This document shows, piece after piece, positions 25,569-35,210 of a DNA stretch of 64,000 nucleotides. The translations under genes and the position numbers were made by a program. The stretch comes from an uncultured Clostridia bacterium (lineage in GTDB: Bacteria > Bacillota > Clostridia > Christensenellales > Aristaeellaceae). The stretch lies in contig CAKUFG010000013.1 of the NCBI GenBank assembly GCA_934647235.1, positions 15,410 to 79,409 on the forward strand, in the 5' to 3' direction. Under the pieces are notes generated by a model. It saw only the letters and a list, made by a program, of their open reading frames with translations, made no database searches and was not told where the DNA came from. Each line of letters opens with the position of its first letter. Within the stretch, counting starts at the first letter, position 1.

Positions 25569-28460
25569 ATGAAAATCGACCTGACATGCCCGGTGGAGCT
25601 GTGGCATTACGCACTGCCTACCCGGCAGTATCCTGTCTGCCATCTGCAGCTGTTCAATTTGACGGAGCAGACTGTGACGAGCTTGCAGGTGGTCTTTGCG
25701 TGCTATGACGCGCAGGGCGCGCTGATGTCCCGCCAGGTGGAGCGCATCCAGGCCCAGCAGGGGCTGGGGCGCAGCGCCTTTGAGGTGACGGCGGCCATTG
25801 ACGGCGGCGAGCAGGCGGAGGGGCTTGATTTTTCCATCGAAAAGGTATGGTTTGAGGATGGCAACGTCTGGCGGCATACGGCGGGCAATGTAAGCGAGTT
25901 TACCTCCAACGCTCTGCCTGCCGGCCGCCGGCTGGATGTGCTGCGCTCTCTGGCGGGTCCCGACGCGCTGGGCTATCCCAGCGACCAGGGCGCGGTGTGG
26001 ATGTGCGTGTGCGGCCGCCCCAACAGCGCGCGCGAGGATACCTGCCGCCGCTGCGGCAGGCTCAAGCGCGATGTGTTTACCAGCTTCAACGAGGCCGCGG
26101 TGGAAACGGTGATCTTTGAGCACGAGAACGCGATGGAGGAAAAGGCGCGCCGCGAACGGGCCGAGGCCCAGCGCCTGGCCGAGCAGCGCGAGGCGGAAGC
26201 GCTGAAAAAGCGCCGCCGCCGCCGCAGGATCACCCTGATTGTCACCGGCTCCGTAACGGCGCTGGTGCTTACCTTCGGCATTTATTTTCACGGTATTCCC
26301 TTTTATCATTATTACACCGCCAGCCGTCAGCTGGATAACGGCGTGTACGCCGCCGCGCGCGCGGGCTTTGAACGCCTGGCCGCGCAGCAGGGGCGCTATT
26401 CGCTGCCCATCAGGCTGGATTTTATGGGGCTGAATATTGATCTGTTGGATATGCGGCTGTACTACAGCAGCGAAACCCTGGCCAGGGAGTGCACCTACCG
26501 CCAGGCGATGGATACCATGAATACGGGCACCATCACGGCCCTGAAAACCGCGCAGGACGCCTTTGACAGCCTGGGCGATTATCGGGACAGCCTGGATATG
26601 TCCCGCGAGGCGCGGTATCAGCGCGCGCAGCGGCTGCTGGCGGCCCGCCAATATGAAAGCGCGATTGCGCTCTTTGATGAAATCGCCGGTTATCAGGATG
26701 CGGCGGATCAGAGCCGCGCGGCGCAGTATCAGTGGGCGCAGGAGCACATGGACAACATGGATTACACCGTCGCCCGCGAAAAGTTCCTGTCGCTGGGCGA
26801 TTATCAGGATGCTGCCGATAAGGCCGCCATGTGTCTGTATCAGCCCGCCCAGGCCGATATGCAGAGCGGCGATTATCTGGGCGCGATTGCGCTGCTGGAG
26901 CAGCTGGATACCGATTTTGAAAGCACCGCCGATTTCCTCAAGGCCAGCTATTACGGCGCGGCCAACCAGTATTTCTCCAATGAGGAATACGAAACGGCGG
27001 CGGAGTATTACCTCAAGGCCGGCGATTATCTGGACGCCTACACCCAGGCCACGGCCTGCCTGTACGAGCCTGCGGTCGATCTGTATGAGCAGGGCGATTA
27101 CGCCCAGGCCAAGGAAATGCTGGAAAAGATTCCGGGCTTCCGCAATGCGCAGGCCATCGTTAACGATTGCTGCCGCCAGCTGGCGCGCGAAAAGGCCGAT
27201 GCGGGCGATTATGCCGCCGCGCGCGAGCTGCTGATTGCCGCCGTATCCGATGATGAAGCGACGGCTATGTGGCAGGAGTATACCTACATCCCTGCTGTGC
27301 AGCTGCAGGAGGCGGGCAATCTGGACGGCGCGGCCGCGCTGCTGGAGAACATTCCCGGCTATCAGGATGCGGACGAGCGCCTGCGCCAGGTGCGCTACGC
27401 GCAGGCGGAGGAGCTGCTGACGGCCGGCGATTACGCGGGGGCGATTTCGGCCTTCGACGCGCTGGGCGACTTTGACGACAGCCGGGAGGAGGCCAGGAAC
27501 GCGCGTTACAGCCTGGCTGCCGAGGTGCTGGAGCAGGGCAACTATACCCTGGCGATCGATTATCTGAACGAGCTTGGCGACTATGAGGGCAGCGCCGAAA
27601 TGCTGCAGCGCGCGCACTATCTGCTGGGCGTGCAGCTGCAGGAGGCGCAGGATATCGCCGCCGCCGCCGCGCAGTTTGAGCAGGCGGGCGATTATCAGGA
27701 CGCCGCCGCGCGCCGCGAGGACTGCGTGTATCAGCTGGCGGGCGAGGCCATCAGGAACGTGGATTATCAGGCTGCCGCAAGCTACCTGGAAAGCATTCCC
27801 GATTATGAGGACGCGGAGGAGCTGCGCCGCAGAAGCGTGTATCTGAGCGCCCAGGAAAAGCAGGCTGCGGGCGAGCTGGCCGAAGCGGCTGCGCTGTATG
27901 CGCAGATTGCCGGCTATCAGGATGCGTCCGAGCGCGCCGCCGCCTGCTACGACGCTTATTATGAAAGCGCGTACACCACGGCCCGCGCGGCGATGGATGC
28001 AAAGGATTACGCCGCCGCCGTCAGCGCCCTGGAGGGCGTGCAGCGCGAGAATATATCGGACAAGTACGCCGATATCGACGAGATCTACAACGAGGCCAAC
28101 TATAACTACGCCAATGAGCTTTACGCCCAGAAAAAGCCCTACGAGGCGCTGCGGTACTACCGCAATATTCCCGATTATAAGGATGTAACCGAGAAAAAGC
28201 TCAACCGCATCTGCTATCGCATCCTGGGCAGCTGGGTCAGCGCCACGGGCGTGAAAATGGAATTCCGCGACGACGGCACCTGCACAATCGACGGCAGAAA
28301 CGGCTACTTTACCGTGAACATGTATGCCATGAGCGTGGGCACGCGGGCAAACGATCTGAACCAGAGCTGGCAGATTTATTCCTGCACCAACAAGACCCTG
28401 TCGGTAATCAACAACAGCAGCAAAACGCAGTACAAGCTGACCCGAGTGACAGAAGAATGA
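25569..28460 (+). CDS. zinc-finger, single-TM, TPR-like repeat protein (unknown function)
   Basis: 963 residues. In order: a beta-rich domain (1-125); a CxC-x10-CxxC zinc finger (Cys146, 148, 159, 162); a charged coiled coil (175-219) ending in six arginines; one membrane helix (about 221-242); then about 15 short helical repeats of TPR/Sel1 type with the recurring text GDYQDA or AGDYAAA (roughly 250-880); and a small C-terminal beta domain (GSWVSATGVKMEFRDDGTC). The Arg-rich stretch places the zinc finger inside and the repeats outside the cell. The gene overlaps the acyltransferase gene by four bases. GGGGGGAG precedes the ATG. Probably a protein-binding scaffold of the envelope; the partner is unknown. 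Confidence 0.8.
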   Translation: MKIDLTCPVELWHYALPTRQYPVCHLQLFNLTEQTVTSLQVVFACYDAQGALMSRQVERIQAQQGLGRSAFEVTAAIDGGEQAEGLDFSIEKVWFEDGNVWRHTAGNVSEFTSNALPAGRRLDVLRSLAGPDALGYPSDQGAVWMCVCGRPNSAREDTCRRCGRLKRDVFTSFNEAAVETVIFEHENAMEEKARRERAEAQRLAEQREAEALKKRRRRRRITLIVTGSVTALVLTFGIYFHGIPFYHYYTASRQLDNGVYAAARAGFERLAAQQGRYSLPIRLDFMGLNIDLLDMRLYYSSETLARECTYRQAMDTMNTGTITALKTAQDAFDSLGDYRDSLDMSREARYQRAQRLLAARQYESAIALFDEIAGYQDAADQSRAAQYQWAQEHMDNMDYTVAREKFLSLGDYQDAADKAAMCLYQPAQADMQSGDYLGAIALLEQLDTDFESTADFLKASYYGAANQYFSNEEYETAAEYYLKAGDYLDAYTQATACLYEPAVDLYEQGDYAQAKEMLEKIPGFRNAQAIVNDCCRQLAREKADAGDYAAARELLIAAVSDDEATAMWQEYTYIPAVQLQEAGNLDGAAALLENIPGYQDADERLRQVRYAQAEELLTAGDYAGAISAFDALGDFDDSREEARNARYSLAAEVLEQGNYTLAIDYLNELGDYEGSAEMLQRAHYLLGVQLQEAQDIAAAAAQFEQAGDYQDAAARREDCVYQLAGEAIRNVDYQAAASYLESIPDYEDAEELRRRSVYLSAQEKQAAGELAEAAALYAQIAGYQDASERAAACYDAYYESAYTTARAAMDAKDYAAAVSALEGVQRENISDKYADIDEIYNEANYNYANELYAQKKPYEALRYYRNIPDYKDVTEKKLNRICYRILGSWVSATGVKMEFRDDGTCTIDGRNGYFTVNMYAMSVGTRANDLNQSWQIYSCTNKTLSVINNSSKTQYKLTRVTEE

Positions 28461-29680
28461 ACCGATTAACGCAGAAATATCAGCAATATACGCAAACGGA
28501 GCGCGACGGACGCCTTCCCGCACTGGATGGCGCCCGCGCGCTGTTTGTGCTTTTCGTGGGGTGCTATCATATCTGGCAGCAAAGCTGGCTGACCCCCAGC
28601 ATCTCTATCGGCAGCTATTATGCCTCGCTGGATTCCTGGCTGCGCTCGGGCTATATCTGGGTGGATGCGATGCTGCTGCTGTCAGGCTTCCTGCTGTATC
28701 TGCCCCATGCAGAGGCCGCTGAAAGCGGCGGCAAGGCGCCGGGAGTTTGGCAGTTTTATAAAAGGCGGCTGCTGCGCATCGTGCCGTCCTATTACCTGTG
28801 CGTGCTGATCATGCTGATCTTTGTGGCCCTGCCGGGCGGCAACTATAACAACCCGGACGGCACCTTCAACGCCTGGTACATGGGGCGCGATTTGCTGGCG
28901 CACGCCACGTTTACGCATACGCTGTTCCGGTTCAGCTATATCGGCTCGCCCCTCAATGGCTCGCTGTGGACACTGGGCGTGGAGATGCAGTTCTATCTGA
29001 TTTTCCCGCTGGCGGCGCGGCTGTTCCGCAAAAAGCCCGCGCTGTGCTATGCGGGCATGCTGGCCGTTGCTTTTGGCTACCGCGCGTGGGCGGCTGAGCT
29101 GCCCGATACCACCCTGTATTTCAATCAGCTTCCTGCGCAGCTGGATGTATACGCCAACGGCATGGCGCTGGCGGGAATCTACTGCGCCGTCAAGCGCCGA
29201 ACAAAGCAGGATGGCTGGACGCGCGCGCTGTTTACAGGGCTTTTGCTGGTGTGCTGCTGCCTGATTGCCCGGATTACCGCCGCGCAGGCAGGGGAGAGCG
29301 GGTATGATCATATCCGCCTGGGGCAGATGCAGCGGCGCTTCCTCTTTTCGGCAACGGTGGGGCTGGGCATGCTGGGATTGCTTTACGGCGCGCGGCCGCT
29401 GCGGCTGCTGATGGGCAATCGCGTCACGCGGGTGCTGAGCGAAATCTCGTTTCAGTTCTATATGTGGCATCAGGTGTTCGCCGTGCAGCTCAAGCGCTGG
29501 AATATCCCGGTATCCGAATTTGAAACGCCCTGGACGGTGGGCGACCGTACCTGGCAGTATTTGTACGTCGCGCTGTGCTTTGCCGGGGCGCTGGCCATTT
29601 CCGTGCTGGTTACCTATGCCTTTGAGCAGCCCATTGCGCGGCTGGGCCGAGGGCGGCGCGCTGGCAGGAAAAACAAATAG
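28457..29680 (+). CDS. acyltransferase 3 family membrane protein
   Basis: 407 residues with about ten membrane helices. It starts with the family hallmark RLPALDGARALFVLFVGCYH (active-site His in GCYH) and has the second hallmark WVDAMLLLSGFLLYLP and NGSLWTLGVEMQFYLIFPL. Such proteins move acyl groups, often acetyl, across the membrane onto extracellular polymers such as peptidoglycan, teichoic acid or exopolysaccharide. No SGNH domain is fused, so a partner may complete the transfer. The ATGA overlap with the repeat-protein gene suggests that they are made together. The acceptor is unknown. Confidence 0.88.
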   Translation: MNRLTQKYQQYTQTERDGRLPALDGARALFVLFVGCYHIWQQSWLTPSISIGSYYASLDSWLRSGYIWVDAMLLLSGFLLYLPHAEAAESGGKAPGVWQFYKRRLLRIVPSYYLCVLIMLIFVALPGGNYNNPDGTFNAWYMGRDLLAHATFTHTLFRFSYIGSPLNGSLWTLGVEMQFYLIFPLAARLFRKKPALCYAGMLAVAFGYRAWAAELPDTTLYFNQLPAQLDVYANGMALAGIYCAVKRRTKQDGWTRALFTGLLLVCCCLIARITAAQAGESGYDHIRLGQMQRRFLFSATVGLGMLGLLYGARPLRLLMGNRVTRVLSEISFQFYMWHQVFAVQLKRWNIPVSEFETPWTVGDRTWQYLYVALCFAGALAISVLVTYAFEQPIARLGRGRRAGRKNK

Positions 29681-29706
29681 ACAAGCCGCTCATCCTGTGA
29701 TATACT
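29678..29706 (+). promoter_or_regulatory. promoter of the SpoIID/SH3 gene
   Basis: TAGACA (29678-29683), 17 bases, TATACT (29701-29706). The -35 box overlaps the stop codon of the acyltransferase gene. Confidence 0.75.
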
Positions 29707-29751
29707 GCAAATAATTACGAAAGTATTACGACTATGCGATGGAGGCAAGGC

Positions 29752-32700
29752 ATGCGCATGAACAAGATCCTTCAATCCGGACTGGCGATTGTCCTGGCAA
29801 TCTGCCTGCTGCTGCCCGGCGGCTTTTTAAGCGAAGCCGCCCTGGCGGAGGATACCACCATGGATGGCACGGTGCGCGTGTATCTGTCCTCGCTGGGCTC
29901 GCCCTCGCGGCTGGATATTACCATTTGTGGCAGTTACTCGCTGGATGGCAGCGGCGCGACCGCCCTGGCAAACGGCAGCACGGTGACGGTGGGCTTCAAC
30001 AGCGCCACGGGCCAACTGACCCTGACCCAGAACGGTGTGACCACCGCTATGGGCACGGATTTCCGTCTGCGCCGCCATACGACCAGCGCTGCGGACAACG
30101 GCGTGAAGATCAGCCAGGCGCGCGTCAGCGGCAATCTGTATCCGGGCGATCTGCAGTTCAAGTCCGTCCGCAGCGGCGGCGTTTACAAGCTGTATACCAT
30201 CGCGCACGTGTTTATTGAGGATTATCTGTACGGCGTGCTGCCCTACGAGATGGGCAATTCCTCCCCGCTGGAATCGCTCAAGGCGCAGTGCGTTTCGGCG
30301 CGTACTTATACCGTGCGCGCCATGAACGCCTCCACCGCGCGCAGCTACGACGTGGTGGATACCACCAGCGATCAGGTGTATAACGGCACGCCCTCGGGCA
30401 ACGCCCGCTGTGTGCAGGCGGTGCAGGAAACCCGCGGCCTTGTGTCCATGAACGGCAATGCCTATACCGCTACCTATTATACCGCATCCAACGGCGGACA
30501 GATCGAATCGGTGCGCAACATCTGGGGCTCTACCCAGTATGATTATATTACCGTCAAGGACGATCCCTACGATTATCAGAATCCCGCTTCCGTTGTGCGT
30601 TCCTTCCAGGTGAATAAAAGCGGCGCGCAAAGCAACAGCACGCTGGGCAGCCTTCTGAACGCCAAGGCCCAGGCCGTGTTTGGCACGCAGAGCGTGAGCA
30701 TTGAATCCATTGACGCCGTTACCCCCCATACGCCGCGCTATGCCGCGCCCAGCCGCCTGTATACCAAGCTGGATTTTGACGTGACCGTTACGGCAAACGG
30801 CGCGCGCAGCACCGGCACGCTGACCTTTGATATCTTCAGCGAATTGGAAACGCCCCTGAACATGGGCATCAACGCCGCCAGCAACGAGCTGTGGACGGTA
30901 ACGGCCACGGCCAGCGGCTATACCGTGCAGGCGCGGCGCTTCGGCCACGGTACGGGCATGAGCCAGCGCGGCGCGATGCGCATGGGCGAGCTGGGCTATC
31001 GCTATGATCAGATACTGAGCTTCTATTTCAGCGGCTGCCGCATGGTGCCCTATACCTTTGTGCGCACAATTCTGAGCGAAATGGGCAGCGGCGCAAGCAC
31101 GCCCATCCTGACGGCTGATACCCCGGCTCTGCCGCCCAGCACCAGCGCCAGCACGGGCGTGATCCAGACGGCCTCCGCCTCGGGCGAGGTGGCGCTGCGC
31201 GTTGCCCCTGACGGCACGGCTGATATCATCACGGGCCTCACCCAGGGCACGGCGGTGACGGTGCACGCGGTCTACGGCGATTGGTATCTCATTACCTGCG
31301 GCGTACTGAACGGCTATGTGCAAAAGGAGGGCCTGCAGCCCGGCAGCGCGGTGGACGGCGTGATCGTATCGCCCACCACCCTGGTCAGCTACGGCACGGT
31401 AAAGAATACAAGCTCGCTTAACCTGCGCGCGCAGGCCAGCCTGTCCTCCTCCGTGCTGGCGCAGATCCCCGCCGGCACGGTGCTGCCCATGATCTCCATC
31501 AGCGGCGATTGGGGCTATACGCAGTATGGCTGCCAGAGCGGCTATGTGAATATGGGCTATATCGCGCAGTCCGATCGCTATACGGGCAATGCGGGCGACG
31601 GCGACGCGACGGGCGCTACGGTGATCGCCGCCGACGGCACGCCGCTGCGCATGAGCGCCAGCCTGTCCGGCTACACGGTGCTGACCGTGCCCGAGGGCGC
31701 GCTGGTCAAAATCAAGCACGACGACGGCGCGTGGGCGCAGGTGTATTACGGCGGCTTCATCGGCTATGTGCTGTCCTCCGCCCTGCAGCGCAACGGCATG
31801 ACGGTGGAGGAGGAAATCGATACCCCCAAGGCGGGCGAGCAGTACGCGGTGGTCAACAGCACGTCTTCTTCGCTGAACCTGCGTACCCAGCCCAATATGA
31901 GCAGCACGGTGATGGCTGAGATCCCGCGCGGCGAAAGGATCATTGTGGAAAGCGTGGGCGCGGAATGGTGCCGCGTGCGCTATCATGGCGTAACGGGCTA
32001 CTGCGCGTCGCAGTATCTGCAATTGAATGGCACGGGCGACCCGGACGACGGCAGCCAACTGACCGCTGTTGTGACCACTGAAAAGGGCTCGCTGAACCTG
32101 CGCAAGAGCGAGTCCACCGCCAGCACGGTACTGACCACCATCCCGCGCAACGCAACCATTCCGATCCTGCAGCGCGGCTACAGCTGGTCCAAGACCACCT
32201 ACGGCGGCTTCACCGGCTATGTCATGAACAAGTATCTGCGCTTTAACGACGGCAGCACGCCCACGCCCATTCCCGTGGTAACGCCCATTCCCGTCGTTAC
32301 GCCTACCCCGCAGCCTGCGCAAACGCCCACGGCGGCGCGCGTGACCACGGTGAGCGGTTCGCTGAACCTGCGCAGCGCGCCCGTGACGGGCAACAACGTG
32401 CTGACGCAGATTCCGCAGTATGCCACTGTGGAGGTACTGGGCATTACCGGCACCTGGACGCAGGTGCGCTACGGCGTGTATACGGGCTATGTGATGAGCG
32501 CCTTCCTGACCTATCTGTACGACACGCAGCCTACGCCCATTCTGCCCACGCCTACGCCTGCCCCGGCCATTACCTATACCTATGCCCGCGTGACCACGCA
32601 GAGCGGCTCGCTCAATCTGCGCGCCCGTGCAACGACCTCGGGCGAAATCCTGGATCGTATCCCGCAGTATGAACTGGTGCTGGTGCTGGAGCGCCAGGGC

Positions 32701-33504
32701 CTGTGGACGCGCGTAAGCTACAACGGCAAGACTGGCTATGTGATGAGCAGCTTCCTTTCCTTTGTGGATGTGGACGGTACGCCCACGCCTGCGCCTACTG
32801 AGAATACCAGCGGCAAGGTGCTGTATGGCCGCGTGACCACGGTGAAGGGCTCGCTGAACATGCGTGAGCGCGCTTCTTCCAATGCGCGCGTGATGCGCAC
32901 CATTCCGCAGTATGAAACCGTTACCGTCTTGTCCCGCGGCTATACCTGGTCGCAGGTGACATATCAGGGCGCGACGGGCTATGTGATGAGCAGCTTCCTC
33001 ACCTTCTTTGAGGGGGAAGAGAGCGCCGTTACGCCCACGCCCGCCCCTGCGCCCGTAATCCCCACGGTATCCCAGGCGCGGGTGACGACTGAATCCGGCC
33101 CTCTCAACCTGCGCGCGACCATCGGCGGCGCGGTGCTTAAGCGCATCCCGCAGAACGATATCGTGCAGGTGGTGGAGCGCGGCACGGTGTGGACGCAGGT
33201 GACGCACGAGGGCACGACCGGCTATGTGAAAACCGAGTTCCTGACCTTCCTGAGCGACAGTACGGGCAGCGTGCCCTCCTATGAGGAGCCCATGACCGAG
33301 CTGGCTGCGCCCATCGCCGCCCAGGTAACGCCGCAGGGCTCCAGCATCTATCTGCGCGCGGCATGCGATGAGAATTCTGCGCCCGTGGCCATTGTGCTGC
33401 GCGGCGAGTACGTGCTGCTGACGGCGCGGGGGAGCTTCTGGTGCCGCATTGACTATGACGGGCAGACGGGCTACCTGCCTACCCGCTATCTGAACATTCC
33501 ATGA
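29752..33504 (+). CDS. secreted SpoIID-domain protein with ten SH3-like repeats
   Basis: About 1250 residues. A signal peptide (cleavage likely at ALA-ED, residue 31) is followed by a SpoIID/LytB domain (about 55-430) that keeps the family motif FGHGTGMSQRGAMRMG near residue 397. The rest is ten SH3b-type repeats of about 60-95 residues, most with GSLNLR at the start and GYV at the end (TGYVMSSFL in several). Pro/Thr-rich linkers such as TPTPIPVV separate the later ones. SpoIID is a lytic transglycosylase acting on stem-peptide-free glycan in engulfment; vegetative relatives bind or cut the wall. The start at 29752 lies six bases after GGAGG; 29758 is the alternative. Confidence 0.88.
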   Translation: MRMNKILQSGLAIVLAICLLLPGGFLSEAALAEDTTMDGTVRVYLSSLGSPSRLDITICGSYSLDGSGATALANGSTVTVGFNSATGQLTLTQNGVTTAMGTDFRLRRHTTSAADNGVKISQARVSGNLYPGDLQFKSVRSGGVYKLYTIAHVFIEDYLYGVLPYEMGNSSPLESLKAQCVSARTYTVRAMNASTARSYDVVDTTSDQVYNGTPSGNARCVQAVQETRGLVSMNGNAYTATYYTASNGGQIESVRNIWGSTQYDYITVKDDPYDYQNPASVVRSFQVNKSGAQSNSTLGSLLNAKAQAVFGTQSVSIESIDAVTPHTPRYAAPSRLYTKLDFDVTVTANGARSTGTLTFDIFSELETPLNMGINAASNELWTVTATASGYTVQARRFGHGTGMSQRGAMRMGELGYRYDQILSFYFSGCRMVPYTFVRTILSEMGSGASTPILTADTPALPPSTSASTGVIQTASASGEVALRVAPDGTADIITGLTQGTAVTVHAVYGDWYLITCGVLNGYVQKEGLQPGSAVDGVIVSPTTLVSYGTVKNTSSLNLRAQASLSSSVLAQIPAGTVLPMISISGDWGYTQYGCQSGYVNMGYIAQSDRYTGNAGDGDATGATVIAADGTPLRMSASLSGYTVLTVPEGALVKIKHDDGAWAQVYYGGFIGYVLSSALQRNGMTVEEEIDTPKAGEQYAVVNSTSSSLNLRTQPNMSSTVMAEIPRGERIIVESVGAEWCRVRYHGVTGYCASQYLQLNGTGDPDDGSQLTAVVTTEKGSLNLRKSESTASTVLTTIPRNATIPILQRGYSWSKTTYGGFTGYVMNKYLRFNDGSTPTPIPVVTPIPVVTPTPQPAQTPTAARVTTVSGSLNLRSAPVTGNNVLTQIPQYATVEVLGITGTWTQVRYGVYTGYVMSAFLTYLYDTQPTPILPTPTPAPAITYTYARVTTQSGSLNLRARATTSGEILDRIPQYELVLVLERQGLWTRVSYNGKTGYVMSSFLSFVDVDGTPTPAPTENTSGKVLYGRVTTVKGSLNMRERASSNARVMRTIPQYETVTVLSRGYTWSQVTYQGATGYVMSSFLTFFEGEESAVTPTPAPAPVIPTVSQARVTTESGPLNLRATIGGAVLKRIPQNDIVQVVERGTVWTQVTHEGTTGYVKTEFLTFLSDSTGSVPSYEEPMTELAAPIAAQVTPQGSSIYLRAACDENSAPVAIVLRGEYVLLTARGSFWCRIDYDGQTGYLPTRYLNIP

Positions 33505-34229
33505 TGTATCCAAACGAAAGAATCGACGATCTTCAGCGGGGCGGTCTGCGCGTGATTCAGCGCGCGGACGCCTTTCGCTTTGGTACGGACGCGGTGCTGC
33601 TTGCCGATTTTGCCGCGCCGCGCCGGCATGACCGCGTGTGCGACCTGGGCACGGGCACGGGCGTTATTCCGCTGCTGCTTTACGCGCGGGAAAACACCAT
33701 ATCCGCCGATGCGGTGGAAATCCAGCCCGATATGGCGGATATGGCCGCGCGATCCATGGCGCTGAATGGACTGAACGAAAAAATCCGCGTGCTGCCGGGC
33801 GATCTGCGCGGCATCCGCACGCTGCTGCCGCATGCGCGCTATGATCTGGTAACGTGCAATCCGCCCTATGGCAAGGCGGGCGGCACGCTGCTTAATCCCG
33901 ATGCCTCCAAGCGCCTGGCGCGGCACGAGGAAAGCTGTGCCATCGAGGATGTGGCCTGCGCGGCCGCCTGGCTTCTGCAGAACGGCGGGCGGCTGTGCTG
34001 CGTGTTTCCCGCCGCGCGGATGATAGAATTAAGCGACGCCATGCGGAAATACCGCATGGCGCCGAAGCGTATCCGGATGGTGCATTCGCGAGTGGAAAAA
34101 GCGGCCCATCTGTGCCTGATGGAGGGCATGCTGGACGCGCGCCCAGGGCTGATGATCGAGCCGCCGCTGGTGATATATGATGAAAACAACGCCTATACGC
34201 CCGAGCTACGGCGCATTTACGGCCTTTGA
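33501..34229 (+). CDS. TrmN6-like class I methyltransferase
   Basis: 242 residues. The N-terminal text DLQRGGLRVIQRADAFRFGTDAVLLADF is typical of tRNA1(Val) adenine-37 N6-methyltransferase relatives (YfiC/TrmN6). The SAM-binding motif is CDLGTGTGVIPLL, and the catalytic motif for adenine N6 is NPPYGKAGG. The start overlaps the SpoIID/SH3 stop (ATGA), so it should be translated from the same message. Its 3' end overlaps the convergent AraC gene by 24 bases. Family assignment is firm; the exact RNA target is inferred. Confidence 0.88.
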   Translation: MMYPNERIDDLQRGGLRVIQRADAFRFGTDAVLLADFAAPRRHDRVCDLGTGTGVIPLLLYARENTISADAVEIQPDMADMAARSMALNGLNEKIRVLPGDLRGIRTLLPHARYDLVTCNPPYGKAGGTLLNPDASKRLARHEESCAIEDVACAAAWLLQNGGRLCCVFPAARMIELSDAMRKYRMAPKRIRMVHSRVEKAAHLCLMEGMLDARPGLMIEPPLVIYDENNAYTPELRRIYGL

Positions 34230-35057
34230 TCTGGTGCTTGACAGGTTGTCGCTGTGCGCCCGGGCATATTGCGAGGGCGTCATGCCGTAATACTGCTTGA
34301 AGGCGCGATAGAAGGTGCGCGGGCACTCAAACCCCGCGCCCAGGGAAATTTCCAGCAGCGTCTGGTCGCTTTCCAACATGGCGCGCGCCGCGTGCTGGCA
34401 GCGCAGGGCGTTTACAAAGGTGCCCGGCGGGCAGCCCAGCGTTTCATTGAACAGATGCGAGAAACGGCTTTTGCTGTAGCCGAAGCGCTTGGCCAGCTCC
34501 TCCATGGAAATAGAGGATTGATAGTGATCCTGCAGGTAGATCAGCACGTCCTTGATCACCCCCATGCTGCGGGAATCCGCGCAGCGGGGGGACAGGCCCA
34601 CCTGGCTGATCAGCATGCCCAGCAGCGCATGCCCAAGGCCGATCTGCGTTTCGATGCTCATTGACGACCAGCCGGCGCGCAGCAATTCCACCAGCGCGCG
34701 CAGGCTTTCATTGCCGGCCGTGTCGCAGATGGGCGAGGAAAAAACGTTGTCCCGCAGCGCTTTTTTCAGCGAAGGAATCAAAAACAGCGGAATGACAAGA
34801 ATGGTCTCCGTGCTTTCCTTCTGGGTGCGGTAGGAGTGCACCATGTAGCCGGATACGATCAGAATCTGCCCGGCGTGTACGTCGTAGCTTTCGCCGTCCA
34901 GCAGGGCGCTCAGACACCCGGTATGCACGCAGACCAGCTCGATGCTGGAGTGAAAATGCGGGAAGCAGTGGTTGTTTACCGCGTTGATGCCATAGATGCG
35001 CGGCGCTTCGTCGCGGTGCTGCTCATACAGGCGGCGGTAGGGGTTGACGTCAGACAA
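34206..35057 (-). CDS. AraC-family regulator with cupin sensor domain
   Basis: About 283 residues. The N-terminal cupin (about 25-100) has the metal-site-like HFHSSIELVCV and DVHAGQILIVSG; the C-terminal double helix-turn-helix has SMEELAKRFGYSKSRFSHLFNE and ISLGAGFECPRTFYRAFKQYYGMTPSQYAR. Such proteins usually sense sugars or small metabolites and regulate nearby catabolic genes, but no sugar operon is in view. I place the start at TTG (35057) because GGGAGG lies eight bases before it; the in-frame ATG at 35084 has that ribosome site inside the coding sequence and none upstream. Its neighbours do not show its target. Confidence 0.85.
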   Translation of the reverse strand: MSDVNPYRRLYEQHRDEAPRIYGINAVNNHCFPHFHSSIELVCVHTGCLSALLDGESYDVHAGQILIVSGYMVHSYRTQKESTETILVIPLFLIPSLKKALRDNVFSSPICDTAGNESLRALVELLRAGWSSMSIETQIGLGHALLGMLISQVGLSPRCADSRSMGVIKDVLIYLQDHYQSSISMEELAKRFGYSKSRFSHLFNETLGCPPGTFVNALRCQHAARAMLESDQTLLEISLGAGFECPRTFYRAFKQYYGMTPSQYARAHSDNLSSTRSKAVNAP

Positions 35058-35146
35058 GGCTTGCACCTCCCTGCTTTGTGACATTTCACGCTATTCTAGC
35101 ACATTTACGCCGTTTTGAAAAGATCGAATCGCGCGCGTGTTTCCTG

Positions 35147-35175
35147 TTTTCTTTTGCGGCGTTTTATGTTATAAT
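35147..35175 (+). promoter_or_regulatory. promoter of the membrane-protein gene at 35211
   Basis: TATAAT (35170-35175) with an upstream TG (extended -10). A TTTTCT at 35147-35152, 17 bases before it, is a weak -35 box. Confidence 0.55.
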
Positions 35176-35210
35176 AATGCTCAAATTATGATCCTTGGGA
35201 GGATGAACGC

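Noticed and set aside
24318..28523. A 1401-codon open frame on the minus strand opposite the lipoprotein and repeat-protein genes
   Set aside because: It mirrors GC-biased third positions of the real plus-strand genes, has low-complexity His/Gln/Arg/Ala text, no domain and no ribosome site.
31390..33300. Regular DNA repeats that could suggest a CRISPR or satellite array
   Set aside because: The period is about 180-250 bases, in frame, and encodes SH3-like protein repeats; no short identical repeats with unique spacers are present.
29827..33513. A 1228-codon open frame on the minus strand opposite the SpoIID/SH3 gene
   Set aside because: Antisense shadow of the repeated SH3 coding sequence; the plus-strand product has a signal peptide and recognisable domains.
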